The notes beneath the pieces were generated by a model. That model did not search any database, was not told where the DNA came from, and saw nothing but the letters and a program-made list of their open reading frames with translations. Source: Planctomycetota bacterium (lineage in GTDB: Bacteria > Planctomycetota > UBA1135 > GCA-002748355). From it: a DNA stretch of 64,000 nucleotides. The DNA is taken from contig JACKHW010000006.1 in assembly GCA_020638795.1 (NCBI GenBank), positions 447,271 to 511,270 of the forward strand, written 5' to 3'. The translations under genes and the position numbers were made by a program. Positions within the stretch are counted from its first letter, which is position 1; each line of letters begins with the position of its first letter. Positions 47,771-55,703 of the stretch are shown in pieces.

Positions 47771-47802
47771 ATGCGGATATGCAAGTACCTGCATATCCGC
47801 AT
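47771..47802. promoter_or_regulatory. Perfect 13-bp dyad, probable ArsR operator
   Basis: ATGCGGATATGCA (47771-47783) and TGCATATCCGCAT (47790-47802) are exact inverted repeats with a 6-bp centre. The dyad spans the proposed arsR start codon (47779). ArsR/SmtB repressors bind dyads of this kind with ATAT-type cores, so autoregulation of the arsenic operon is the natural reading. Confidence 0.75.
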
Positions 47803-48150
47803 GAAGGCATCGCATCGCTCTTCAAGGCTGTGTCGGATCCGACTCGCGTCCGCATCCTCGCGACGATCGTGTTCGCTGGTGAATTGTGCGTTTGCCACGT
47901 CGAGAAGGCACTCGGCCTTTCGCAGTCCCGGGTCTCCAGACACCTCATCGCACTGCGACGTGCAGGTCTGCTGATCGATCGGCGCGATGGCGCGTGGACC
48001 TACTACTCGATCCCGCGTCGGACATCGACTTCGATCCGTGCCACGATCGCCATCGTACGCAAAGCGATGGAGTCGGAACCAGAACTCGACGCCTTGGTCG
48101 CGCGAGCCATCGCGGTTCGGGACGGGCAAGATTGTGGGGCGCGACCGTGA
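47779..48150 (+). CDS. arsR: ArsR-family arsenite-responsive repressor
   Basis: The protein is 123 residues from ATG 47779. The fold is a winged helix (LFKAVSDPTRVRILATIVF, LGLSQSRVSRHLIALRRAGLL). The metal-sensing motif ELCVCHVEKAL supplies the CxC cysteines in the DNA-recognition helix that bind As(III) in this family. The 13-bp perfect dyad described above overlaps the start, which fits autorepression. An upstream in-frame GTG near 47731 would give a longer N-terminus; the true start depends on where transcription begins. The gene is the first of three overlapping arsenic-resistance genes (arsR, acr3, phosphatase-like arsC). Confidence 0.92.
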   Translation: MQVPAYPHEGIASLFKAVSDPTRVRILATIVFAGELCVCHVEKALGLSQSRVSRHLIALRRAGLLIDRRDGAWTYYSIPRRTSTSIRATIAIVRKAMESEPELDALVARAIAVRDGQDCGARP

Positions 48151-49205
48151 CTTCCGCGAAGCGACTCGGATTCGTCAATCGGCATCTGACGTTCTGGATT
48201 CTCGCCGCGATGATCCTCGGCGTTCTGATCGGTGTCTTCGTGCCCGCGGTGCGAGCGTGGATCCACGGATCGAGAGTCGGGACGACCAACATCCCTATCG
48301 CGATCGGGCTGATCGTGATGATGTACCCGCCACTGGCGAAGGTGCGCTACGAAGAGCTCGGTGACGTCTTCCGAAACTATCGGCTGCTCAGCGTGTCGCT
48401 CGCACAGAACTGGATCGTGGGGCCGCTCCTGATGTTCGGTTTGGCGCTCGCGCTCCTCGGTGATCGTCCCGAATACATGGTCGGACTCATCCTGATCGGA
48501 CTCGCGCGCTGCATCGCGATGGTGATCGTCTGGAACGACTTGGCCGAAGGCGACGCGCAGTACGCAGCTGGTCTCGTGGCGTTCAACAGCGTGTTCCAGA
48601 TGCTCTTCTTCAGCGTCTACGCGTGGCTCTTCATCACGGTCTTGCCGCCGATCTTCGGTTTCGATGGTGTGGCCATCGACGTGACGATCGTCGACATCGC
48701 CAAGAGCGTCGCGATCTACCTCGGAATCCCGTTCGTCGCGGGATTGTTGACGAGAGTGATTCTCGTCAGACAGAAAGGTAGGGTTTGGTACGAAGAGGAG
48801 TTCGTCCCGCGGATCAGCCCTCTCACGCTGATCGCATTGCTCGCGACCATCGTGTTGATGTTCAGCCTCAAGGGAGATCTGATCGTCTCGATCCCCGTCG
48901 ACGTGCTACGCATCGCGATTCCGCTGACGATCTACTTCGTCGTGATGTTCCTCCTGAGTTTCTGGATGGGTCGCGGCGTCCGAGCGGGATACGCCAAGAC
49001 GACGACCCTCGCGTTCACGGCGGCTTCGAACAATTTCGAGCTCGCCATTGCCGTGGCGGTCGCGGTCTTCGGTATCGATTCCGGAGTCGCGTTCGCCGCG
49101 GTCATCGGACCGCTGGTGGAAGTACCGGTTTTGATGAGCCTCGTGCACGTGGCCTTCTGGCTACGTCGCAAGTACTTCGAAGAAGAGCGGGCAGTGGTGC
49201 CATGA
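48147..49205 (+). CDS. acr3: ACR3-type arsenite efflux permease
   Basis: The protein is 352 residues from GTG 48147, overlapping the arsR stop by 4 bp (GTGA). It has ten predicted membrane helices. The family marks are IGLIVMMYPPLAKVRYEE, LIGLARCIAMVIVWNDLAEGD with the conserved TM4 cysteine, LAFTAASNNFELAIAVAVAVFG and VPVLMSLVHVAF. ACR3 pumps arsenite out of the cell, driven by the membrane potential or proton gradient. The position between arsR and the arsenate-reductase-like gene confirms the role. A start further upstream in the same frame is open but lacks membrane character. Confidence 0.95.
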   Translation: MTSAKRLGFVNRHLTFWILAAMILGVLIGVFVPAVRAWIHGSRVGTTNIPIAIGLIVMMYPPLAKVRYEELGDVFRNYRLLSVSLAQNWIVGPLLMFGLALALLGDRPEYMVGLILIGLARCIAMVIVWNDLAEGDAQYAAGLVAFNSVFQMLFFSVYAWLFITVLPPIFGFDGVAIDVTIVDIAKSVAIYLGIPFVAGLLTRVILVRQKGRVWYEEEFVPRISPLTLIALLATIVLMFSLKGDLIVSIPVDVLRIAIPLTIYFVVMFLLSFWMGRGVRAGYAKTTTLAFTAASNNFELAIAVAVAVFGIDSGVAFAAVIGPLVEVPVLMSLVHVAFWLRRKYFEEERAVVP

Positions 49206-49837
49206 CCGCATACGACGACGAACTGTCCCGGTACATCGCGCGTAGGCTCGTTGAGCGCGTCGAGCGTGGATCACGCGCGAATGCACTCGATCGACTGACG
49301 GAAGCCGTGCGGGCTCGGCTCGCGCAGATAGGACGAGCCGACGTGGTCTTCGTGTGCACGCACAACTCGCGTCGAAGTCACTTGGGCCAAGTTTGGATGG
49401 CGGTCGCGGCGAGACACTTCGGCTGCGCCGGGGTCACGACGTACTCTGCGGGCACGGAAGTGACCGCATTCGCACCAAAGGCCGTCGATGCGCTTCGCCG
49501 TGCCGGCCTCGAGGTTTTCATCGAACACGACACTCCACATGTTGCATCCAATCCGATGTACGACGTTTTCGCGCACGGTGAGCGAGTGGCGCGTTGTCAC
49601 TCCAAGAAGCTCGGTGATCCGAGTCTTCCTCGTGGTGGTTTCATCGCGGTGATGATGTGTTCGGACGCGGCGGAGGCATGCCCGGTCGTGCATGGTGCGA
49701 CGCTGCGCATCGCGCTTCCTTACGAGGATCCCAAGCGCGCGGACGGCACGGATCGAGAGGAACGAGCGTACGACGAGGCGTGCAAGACGATCGCGCGAGA
49801 GATGCTCTGTGTCGTGTCGGCTGTCGTCGAATGGTGA
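49202..49837 (+). CDS. Low-molecular-weight-phosphatase-like arsenate reductase candidate
   Basis: The protein is 211 residues from ATG 49202, overlapping the acr3 stop by 4 bp. After an alpha-helical N-terminus the phosphatase loop reads VVFVCTHNSRRSHLGQVW: a CX5R loop followed by Ser. In thioredoxin-linked ArsC the same place is CTGNSCRS, so the second cysteine here is arginine. Later are YSAGTEVTAFAP, and RGGFIAVMMCSDAAEACPVVHG, which supplies further cysteines. Given the operon the likely task is arsenate reduction to arsenite, but a phosphatase that acts on an organic arsenical or on a protein remains possible. The missing second loop cysteine means a different resolving mechanism. Confidence 0.85.
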   Translation: MTAYDDELSRYIARRLVERVERGSRANALDRLTEAVRARLAQIGRADVVFVCTHNSRRSHLGQVWMAVAARHFGCAGVTTYSAGTEVTAFAPKAVDALRRAGLEVFIEHDTPHVASNPMYDVFAHGERVARCHSKKLGDPSLPRGGFIAVMMCSDAAEACPVVHGATLRIALPYEDPKRADGTDREERAYDEACKTIAREMLCVVSAVVEW

Positions 49838-49857
49838 AACGGGCCCGTGCGATCGGC

Positions 49858-49887
49858 CGCTACGAATCAGCTCGCTACGACTCAGCT
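49858..49887. repeat. Short 15-bp tandem duplication
   Basis: CGCTACGAATCAGCT (49858-49872) is followed at once by CGCTACGACTCAGCT (49873-49887), differing at one base, and then by the first seven bases of a third copy. It lies between the end of the arsenic operon and the stop of the convergent PerM gene. Confidence 0.6.
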
Positions 49888-49889
49888 CG

Positions 49890-51047
49890 CTACGGGGCGG
49901 AGCTCGGCGGTAGCTCGACCTTTCGCACGCGTGGTTCGTGACGGATGGCATGCCCGAAGAAATACGTCACGGTCGGGACGCCGAGCAAGAGACCCCAGAC
50001 TCCGAACAACTTGTGCCCGATGAGGAGGACGGCCAGCACGAGCACGGGATTGAGCTTCATGTGGGCGCCGAAGATCAGCGGATTGAGGACATAGGCCTCG
50101 ACCGCATGGACGATCGACACCATGCCGATGACCCACAGCACGAGTTTGAATCCCTCGTGATCGAGGGCCACCAAGCAGATCGGCGCCGTCGACAAGAACG
50201 TGCCAGCGACCGGGATGAAGCTGCAGATGAAGACGACCCCGGCGAGGAACGCCATGTTGGGAATCCCGAGGAACAACATCCCGATCGACGTCAAGGCGGT
50301 GTTGACGAGCGCGATGAAGAACTGCGCTTCGAGGAAGCGACCGAGGACTGCACCAAAACGGAACACTGTGCGACTCACTTCGCCGTAGAACCGCGCGAGT
50401 TTCGTGTCCTGCAGAGACATGACGCCACGTCCGATGCGTTTTCGGTCGGCGACGATCAAGAAAGCGAAGAGCAGCGCCAACAGGAAGGTCGTCGCGACGG
50501 ATGCAACGTCGCGGAAGATGCCGATCAAGAGCGTCGCGAGTTCGTGGGATCGGTCCGACCCGTCGGCCTTCGCGGGAGAGCGGCCGAGGACTTCGTTGAA
50601 CACGCCCTTGGCCGTCACGTCCTTCAGCATGTTCTTCCAGAAGTCGCTCTGCGAACGCAAGTCGCCGATCGACTTGTCGACCGCTTCTTCGTACTTGCTG
50701 ATGTTGCCCGCGAAGACGATGGCCTGATCCTTGATCTTCGGCGCGATGAACGTGATTGCGAGCGCGATGACCGCGATCATCGTCGTGAACACGATCGCCG
50801 TGCGAACCTTGCGTGAGTGGATCCGGTGGGAGAGCCCGTGCACTCCGTGTTCCGCCATGTACGCGAACACGAAGGTCAGGAAGACGAGCGGTAAGAAGCT
50901 CCGAAGGAGCCAGATGATGCCGAAGAAGATCCCCCAGATCGTGAGCCGCCGTCCGAGCGGGATCAGATAGTTCCACGGCGGTGGGAACTCGTCTTCCTTG
51001 CGCTGGGCAGGATGGGCTTCGGGTTCCATGACGGGCTGCCTTGTCAT
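49890..51047 (-). CDS. AI-2E/PerM family membrane exporter
   Basis: The protein is 385 residues from ATG 51047; an internal ATG at 51029 would give 379. It has eight or so hydrophobic segments (WGIFFGIIWLLRSFLPLVFL, TAIVFTTMIAVIALAITFIAP and others) with a large soluble loop after the third, rich in charged residues. Characteristic PerM stretches are FIALVNTALTSIGMLFLGIP and GTFLSTAPICLVALDHEG, then VLNPLIFGAHMKLNPVLV. Members export small molecules or ions; a link with AI-2 has been shown only for some. The start lies 13 bp from that of the divergent phosphodiesterase gene. Confidence 0.92.
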   Translation of the reverse strand: MTRQPVMEPEAHPAQRKEDEFPPPWNYLIPLGRRLTIWGIFFGIIWLLRSFLPLVFLTFVFAYMAEHGVHGLSHRIHSRKVRTAIVFTTMIAVIALAITFIAPKIKDQAIVFAGNISKYEEAVDKSIGDLRSQSDFWKNMLKDVTAKGVFNEVLGRSPAKADGSDRSHELATLLIGIFRDVASVATTFLLALLFAFLIVADRKRIGRGVMSLQDTKLARFYGEVSRTVFRFGAVLGRFLEAQFFIALVNTALTSIGMLFLGIPNMAFLAGVVFICSFIPVAGTFLSTAPICLVALDHEGFKLVLWVIGMVSIVHAVEAYVLNPLIFGAHMKLNPVLVLAVLLIGHKLFGVWGLLLGVPTVTYFFGHAIRHEPRVRKVELPPSSAP

Positions 51048-51060
51048 GCGCCGTAGGATA

Positions 51061-52437
51061 ATGCGAATGTCTCCCAGACCGAGATTCTCCCTCGATCGCC
51101 CACTCTTGATTCTCGATGTCGTGGGCATGCGCGAGACCGACCTCGGCGATGCACCCAACATGGCCCGCTTCGCGGGGCGTGGACAGCACGGACCCCTTCG
51201 GACGATTTGCCCCGCGGTCACATGCTCGGTGCAGGCCTCGATCCTGACCGGCACGCTGCCGAACGAGCACGGCATCGTCGGCAACGGTTGGTACTTCCGG
51301 GATCTCGCCCAGATCTTGTTCTGGCGCCAGAGCAACGCGCTCGTGCAGCGAAAGGCGATCTACGACTACGGGCTCGAAAATGATCCCGGGTTCACGTGCG
51401 CGAAGATGTTCTGGTGGTTCAACATGTATTCGAGTGCCTCGACCAGCGTGACGCCGAGGCCTCAGTACTTCGCCAACGGGCTCAAGACACCGGGCCTCTA
51501 CGGCGAGCCGCGGAGTTTCGTCACACGCCTCGAGCGCGAGCTCGGTCCGTTCCCGCTCTTCCAGTTCTGGGGGCCCGCGGCGGGTATCGCGAGTTCGCGC
51601 TGGATTGCCGACGCGACGCTGAAGGCACTCGAGGATCGGCCTCGGATCTGCCTCTGCTACCTACCGCATCTCGACTATGACCACCAACGCCACGGACCGG
51701 ATCATCCGAAGAGTCGCCAGGCCGTCCGCGACGTCGACAGCCTCGTCGGGCGCGTTCTCGATGCTGCGGAGAATCTCGGATACGAGACGTTGATCGTCTC
51801 GGAGTACGGCATCGACGACGTGCAAACGCCGGTCTGGCTCAATCGCGTGCTCCGTCAACGCGGACTGCTGCGAGTTCAGGAGACGATGCACGGTGAGCTG
51901 CTCGATGCTGGTGCGAGCGATGCGTTCGCGGTCTGTGATCACCAAGTGGCACACGTTTACGTGCGGCGCGAGTCGCAGCTACCACTCGTGCGGGCCACGA
52001 TCGAGGAAATGCCGGGAGTCGCGAGAGTCTTGGACCGAGAAGAGCAACGTGAGTTCGGGCTCGATCACGAACGGAGTGGAGAACTCGTCGTGCTCGCCGA
52101 GCAGAGCGCGTGGTTCGCGTATCACTATTGGTTCGACGAAAAGCGTCGTCCCGATTTCGCGACGACGGTCGACATTCACCGGAAGCCCGGCTACGACCCG
52201 GTGGAGCTCTTCCTCGATCCCGCGATCCGCCTCCCGAAGTTGAAAATCGCTAGACGAATCCTGCAGAAGAAACTCGGCTTTCGGTACCTCATGGACGTCA
52301 TTTCGACGGACGCCACGCTCGTGCGGGGATCGCACGGGCTCCTGCCCTCGCGTCCAGAGCGCGGTCCCTTGTATCTCGCGAGTCCGGGCCTCAAGCTGCC
52401 GGTCGACGTTCGTGTCGACAATCTCCTGTTCGAATAG
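51061..52437 (+). CDS. Alkaline-phosphatase-superfamily nucleotide pyrophosphatase/phosphodiesterase
   Basis: The protein is 458 residues from ATG 51061 (or 51067). The phosphodiesterase core is visible in PLLILDVVGMRETDL, then ICPAVTCSVQASILTGTLPNEHGIVGNGWY with the nucleophile threonine, then LPHLDYDHQRHGPDH, VSEYGID and the later metal-ligand HGLLPS. No signal peptide is present, so unlike many NPPs it is probably cytoplasmic. Substrates of this group (nucleotide or sugar-nucleotide phosphodiesters or phosphonates) are not known. It is divergent from PerM and followed after 17 bp by fabI, so it may share a transcript with fabI. Confidence 0.9.
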   Translation: MRMSPRPRFSLDRPLLILDVVGMRETDLGDAPNMARFAGRGQHGPLRTICPAVTCSVQASILTGTLPNEHGIVGNGWYFRDLAQILFWRQSNALVQRKAIYDYGLENDPGFTCAKMFWWFNMYSSASTSVTPRPQYFANGLKTPGLYGEPRSFVTRLERELGPFPLFQFWGPAAGIASSRWIADATLKALEDRPRICLCYLPHLDYDHQRHGPDHPKSRQAVRDVDSLVGRVLDAAENLGYETLIVSEYGIDDVQTPVWLNRVLRQRGLLRVQETMHGELLDAGASDAFAVCDHQVAHVYVRRESQLPLVRATIEEMPGVARVLDREEQREFGLDHERSGELVVLAEQSAWFAYHYWFDEKRRPDFATTVDIHRKPGYDPVELFLDPAIRLPKLKIARRILQKKLGFRYLMDVISTDATLVRGSHGLLPSRPERGPLYLASPGLKLPVDVRVDNLLFE

Positions 52438-52454
52438 CTCTCTCGGCAAACAGC

Positions 52455-53228
52455 ATGGAAGGCAGTCTCGCAGGCAAAGTTGCCGCCGTTTTCGGTATCG
52501 CCAATCAACGCTCGATCGCCTTCGGTATCGCGCAGAATCTCGCGGCCTGTGGTGCACGTCTCGCGCTCAGCTACCAGAACGAACGCATGGGCAAGTCGAT
52601 CGACAAGCTCGCCGAAGATCTCGGCAATCCGTGGCGACGCGAGTGCGACGTGACGCAGGATTCGGCTGTCGCGGAATTCTTCGGAGCGGTGCGCGACGAT
52701 TTCGGTCGATGCGACATCGTCGTGCACTCTGTCGCCACAGCCAAGCGCGAAGAGCTCGGTGGTTCGTTCCTCGACACGAGTTGGGAAGGTTTCGCACTCG
52801 CTCAGGAGGTCAGCGCGTTCTCGTTGGTGCGATTGTGCAAGCACGCCGCACCGATGCTCGAAGAGGCGAACGGTTCGGTGCTCGCGCTCACGTACCTCGG
52901 TTCCGAGCGCGTCGTTCCCAACTACAACGTAATGGGCGTCGCGAAGGCATCGCTAGAGAGCTGCGTGCGCTATCTCGCGAGCGATCTCGGTCCGCGCGGC
53001 GTGCGCGTCAATGCCATCAGTGCCGGCCCGATCCGGACGTTGTCGGCGTCGGGAGTCAGCGATCTCGTGACGATGCTCAACTTCGTCGCGGAGAAGTCGC
53101 CGATGCGACGCAACGTGACGATCGACGAAGTCGGCAAGGCTGCGCGATTCTTGTTGTCGGACGAAGCGAGCGGCGTGACCGGACAGATCCTCTTCGTCGA
53201 TTCCGGCTACCACATCATGGGGATGTGA
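52455..53228 (+). CDS. fabI: Enoyl-ACP reductase (NADH)
   Basis: The protein is 257 residues. It catalyses the last step of each fatty acid elongation cycle, reducing enoyl-ACP with NAD(P)H. The N-terminal VFGIANQRSIAFGIAQNLA is the FabI nucleotide-binding signature; VATAKREELGG follows, and the active-site tyrosines lie in LTYLGSERVVPNYN and YNVMGVAKASLES (Y-x6-K). The C-terminal RNVTIDEVGKAARFLLSD region matches the family. Length and motifs leave no doubt that it is the FabI rather than FabL or FabV type. Its stop is 24 bp from that of the convergent TPR lipoprotein. Confidence 0.96.
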   Translation: MEGSLAGKVAAVFGIANQRSIAFGIAQNLAACGARLALSYQNERMGKSIDKLAEDLGNPWRRECDVTQDSAVAEFFGAVRDDFGRCDIVVHSVATAKREELGGSFLDTSWEGFALAQEVSAFSLVRLCKHAAPMLEEANGSVLALTYLGSERVVPNYNVMGVAKASLESCVRYLASDLGPRGVRVNAISAGPIRTLSASGVSDLVTMLNFVAEKSPMRRNVTIDEVGKAARFLLSDEASGVTGQILFVDSGYHIMGM

Positions 53229-53252
53229 CAGCTCGTACGAGAAGCGCGGCCT

Positions 53253-54440
53253 TCAGCGAGCTAGGAGCGCCTCGACGCGACGTCGTTCGCGCCCGTCGAG
53301 GCGCGGCAGTGCAAGTGCCCAGAGCTGGCGCGCCTCGGCACGCTCGGGGCTCTCGGGTGGGTGCCCCTGCCAGAGCAGGCGCGCGAGATTGAGCTGGCTC
53401 GGCAGGTGGGAGGGATCTCGCGCGAGCGCGCTGCGATACTCGCCGATCGCTGCGGGTGCGTCGGCGACAAGCCCGCTCTCGAGGAAGACGCCGAGATCGA
53501 AGCGATGGGTCGCATCCGTTGGCGCGAGTCGCGCTGCACGGCGATAGAGATCGAGCGCTTCTTCGATCGAACTCTCGGTCCGCGGAACGTCGCCCTCGCT
53601 CATCTGCAGGAAGCGGCAATACGCACCGCCGGCCATCGCCCGCGCGTCGATAGGTGATCGTGCAGCGAGTTCGTCGTAGGCGCGGCGCGCACGATCGAGA
53701 TACGTCTTCTTGTTGCTCGCTTGGTCGCCCGTAGCGCGCTCGCTGAGCAGCGTGTCGTGGAGTGCCATGTAGCAACGCGCTTCCCACGTGAGCGCTTCGA
53801 TCGGCAGCTCGCTCAAGCGGGCGCGGAGTGCCTCGAGGTGGAAAACCGCGGCACGTTCTTCTCCGAGGTCGAGTTCGAGTCGTGTCAACGCGAGTAGCGC
53901 GTTGGTGTCTCTTCCGTCGAGCGCCACCGCACGGCGATACGCGACGACGGCCGCCTCGAGGTGCCCATCGACTTCGTAGATGCGCCCGAGAAGCGCGTGC
54001 AGCATCGCGTCGTTCGGCGCGTATCGGAGTCCGCCGAGCACGACGAATTCGGCTTCCTGGATCGCATCGAGGCGGTCTTCAGGACGGAACGCTTCTCTCG
54101 CACGAGGCTTGGAATCTCGAAGTTCGTCGCGTTCGAGTTCGAGAACGAGGATCGTCGCCAGCAGCGAGCGCGCAGCAACGAGACGTGGGCGTTCCCTCAC
54201 GAGTGAGGCGAGATCGCTGTGCGCCGTGCGCCAGGTGCCACCTTCGATCGACCTTCGAGCACGCTCGAGCCTATCGCTCGTAGCCTCGTCGTCCACGATC
54301 GCGGCTGGCCCGTCCGGGAGCGCTTCCAACGCTTCGTCGAGGGGAATCGGAATCGAGGAGCACGACCCGAACCACGGCAACAAAGCCAAGACGAGACCGC
54401 ATCTGAACGGTCGGGATCGATCGAAGAGCCGCGCCCGCAT
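53253..54440 (-). CDS. TPR-containing lipoprotein, function unknown
   Basis: The protein is 395 residues from ATG 54440. It starts with basic residues and a hydrophobic run ending in PWFGSC, a lipobox-like motif with Cys about 27. The remainder is a series of TPR units: DAMLHALLGRIYEVDGHLEAAVVAYRRAV, DTNALLALTRLELDLGEERAA, DARAMAGGAYCRFLQMSEGD, and HLPSQLNLARLLWQGHPPESPERAEA are partial examples. It therefore should act as a lipid-anchored scaffold. No partner can be named. It is divergent from the MoxR gene, which starts 41-47 bp away. Confidence 0.85.
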   Translation of the reverse strand: MRARLFDRSRPFRCGLVLALLPWFGSCSSIPIPLDEALEALPDGPAAIVDDEATSDRLERARRSIEGGTWRTAHSDLASLVRERPRLVAARSLLATILVLELERDELRDSKPRAREAFRPEDRLDAIQEAEFVVLGGLRYAPNDAMLHALLGRIYEVDGHLEAAVVAYRRAVALDGRDTNALLALTRLELDLGEERAAVFHLEALRARLSELPIEALTWEARCYMALHDTLLSERATGDQASNKKTYLDRARRAYDELAARSPIDARAMAGGAYCRFLQMSEGDVPRTESSIEEALDLYRRAARLAPTDATHRFDLGVFLESGLVADAPAAIGEYRSALARDPSHLPSQLNLARLLWQGHPPESPERAEARQLWALALPRLDGRERRRVEALLAR

Positions 54441-54487
54441 CAACGACACTGGACCAGCGAGGCCATCGGCTGTCAACTCGTGTGTCG

Positions 54488-55483
54488 ATGACTGGCAATG
54501 AGCACGGCACGCAAGGTCCATGGACGGCCGAACGACTCGAAAAGCGCGCATCCGAACTCGTGCCTCGGGTCGACGCACTCCTCGACAGTCTCGAGGCCTG
54601 CTACCACGGCTCGCGAGAATCGTTGATCGTGCCGACCGTGCAAGCCGGGATCGCTGGCTGCCACGTGCTCCTCGAAGGCGTGCCGGGGCTCGGCAAGACG
54701 CTGCTCGCACGAGCCCTCGCGGCAGGGTTCGGGGGCACGTTTTCACGCATCCAGTGCACTCCGGACCTGATGCCGAGCGACGTGACCGGCACCGAGATCC
54801 TCGAGGATCACGAGGGGCTGACGTTCCGGTTTCGTGAGGGACCGATCTTCGCCAACGTCGTCCTCGCCGACGAGATCAATCGCGCGACACCGAAGACCCA
54901 ATCGGCGCTGCTCGAAGCCATGCAGGAGGGGCAGGTCAGTTCGGGAGGTGTCACGCGTCCGTTGCCACGACCGTTTTTCTTGCTCGGCACGCAGAATCCG
55001 ATCGAGATGGAAGGGACGTTCCCCTTGCCGGAAGCGCAGCTCGATCGCTTCGGACTCAAGCTCGACGTGACGTATCCCGGCATCGAAACCCTGCGCATCA
55101 TCCTCGATGAGAAGAGTTCGTCCGATGCGCCACTGCCGGCCGCCCATCTCGATCCGTCGGCGTTACTCGAGCTGAGGTCGCTCAGTCACGAAGTTGCGGT
55201 TGGCCCGCACTTGCGGGATCTCGTGGCCGCGGTGCTCGTGGCTTCGCAGCCCGGCCATCCGAGCCACGACGGCCTCGTCAAACTCGGGGCGTCTCCTCGC
55301 GCCGGGATCGCGTGGCTCCGTGTGGCGCGCGTACGCGCCCTCATGGCAGGTCGCTTCCACGTGACGCGCGAGGATCTCGAAGCACTCGCGCATTTCGTGC
55401 TCGATCACCGTGTCGTGCTCGGATACGAGGCCAGGGCCCAGCACATCGATGTGCGCGCGCTGTTCGAGCGCTGGTGGGCCTGA
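54488..55483 (+). CDS. MoxR-family AAA+ ATPase
   Basis: The protein is 331 residues from ATG 54488 (GTG 54482 would add two residues). It has Walker A GVPGLGKTLLARALA, Walker B VVLADEINRATPKTQ, sensor 1 LLGTQNPIEMEGTFPLPEAQ, and the C-terminal lid. MoxR ATPases work as chaperones that insert cofactors or assemble complexes, usually with a neighbouring vWA or DUF58 protein. No such partner is adjacent here; the nearest vWA protein is at 61998-63764 and is secreted, so is not an obvious partner. It is followed by hairpins ending in a clear terminator. Confidence 0.9.
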   Translation: MTGNEHGTQGPWTAERLEKRASELVPRVDALLDSLEACYHGSRESLIVPTVQAGIAGCHVLLEGVPGLGKTLLARALAAGFGGTFSRIQCTPDLMPSDVTGTEILEDHEGLTFRFREGPIFANVVLADEINRATPKTQSALLEAMQEGQVSSGGVTRPLPRPFFLLGTQNPIEMEGTFPLPEAQLDRFGLKLDVTYPGIETLRIILDEKSSSDAPLPAAHLDPSALLELRSLSHEVAVGPHLRDLVAAVLVASQPGHPSHDGLVKLGASPRAGIAWLRVARVRALMAGRFHVTREDLEALAHFVLDHRVVLGYEARAQHIDVRALFERWWA

Positions 55484-55556
55484 GACGATCGGAAGGTGAG
55501 CCGCGACTCCCGGGAGATCTCCATCGTGGCCAGGTTTTTTTCCTGACTCGGAAACT

Positions 55557-55629
55557 CACGGGAGTACGAACTCCGTCCGTGCGTAGGAGGGTGCGCAAAG
55601 GACGAGAGGACCTCTTCGCAGGGAGGTCC
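55557..55629 (+). ncRNA. Tandem hairpins between moxR and lptB, possible small RNA or structured 3' UTR
   Basis: Two hairpins follow one another: CACG-GGAGT...ACTCC-GTC-CGTG (55557-55581) and GGACCTC...GAGGTCC around an 8-nt loop (55608-55629), and just downstream lies a U-tracted terminator (55633-55669). Three consecutive stem-loops and a terminator in 110 bp of noncoding DNA look like the 3' region of an mRNA or a short independent RNA. I do not recognise a known RNA family. Confidence 0.4.
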
Positions 55630-55632
55630 CGA

Positions 55633-55669
55633 GGCGGCTGGGATGGGGGTCCCGGCCGCCATTTTTTTT
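55633..55669 (+). terminator. Rho-independent terminator after moxR
   Basis: GGCGGCTGGGA (55633-55643) pairs with TCCCGGCCGCC (55650-55660), 11 bp with one U-G pair, around a 6-nt loop, and is followed by eight T (55662-55669). It is the best intrinsic terminator in the window. A second, weaker candidate lies upstream at 55535-55541 (seven T after an imperfect CCTG/CAGG and ACGAT/ATCGT hairpin that includes the moxR stop). Confidence 0.85.
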
Positions 55670-55703
55670 ATGCGCACCGAATCTCGGTGAGGCTTCGGGG
55701 CGA

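Noticed and set aside
47398..47778. Longer ArsR starting inside the M16 gene
   Set aside because: The extension is out of frame with the M16 protein, has no ArsR similarity and would place the repressor's start 380 bp before its operator.
49858..49894. CRISPR array or minisatellite
   Set aside because: Only two and a half copies of a 15-bp unit without spacers; no cas genes exist in the window.
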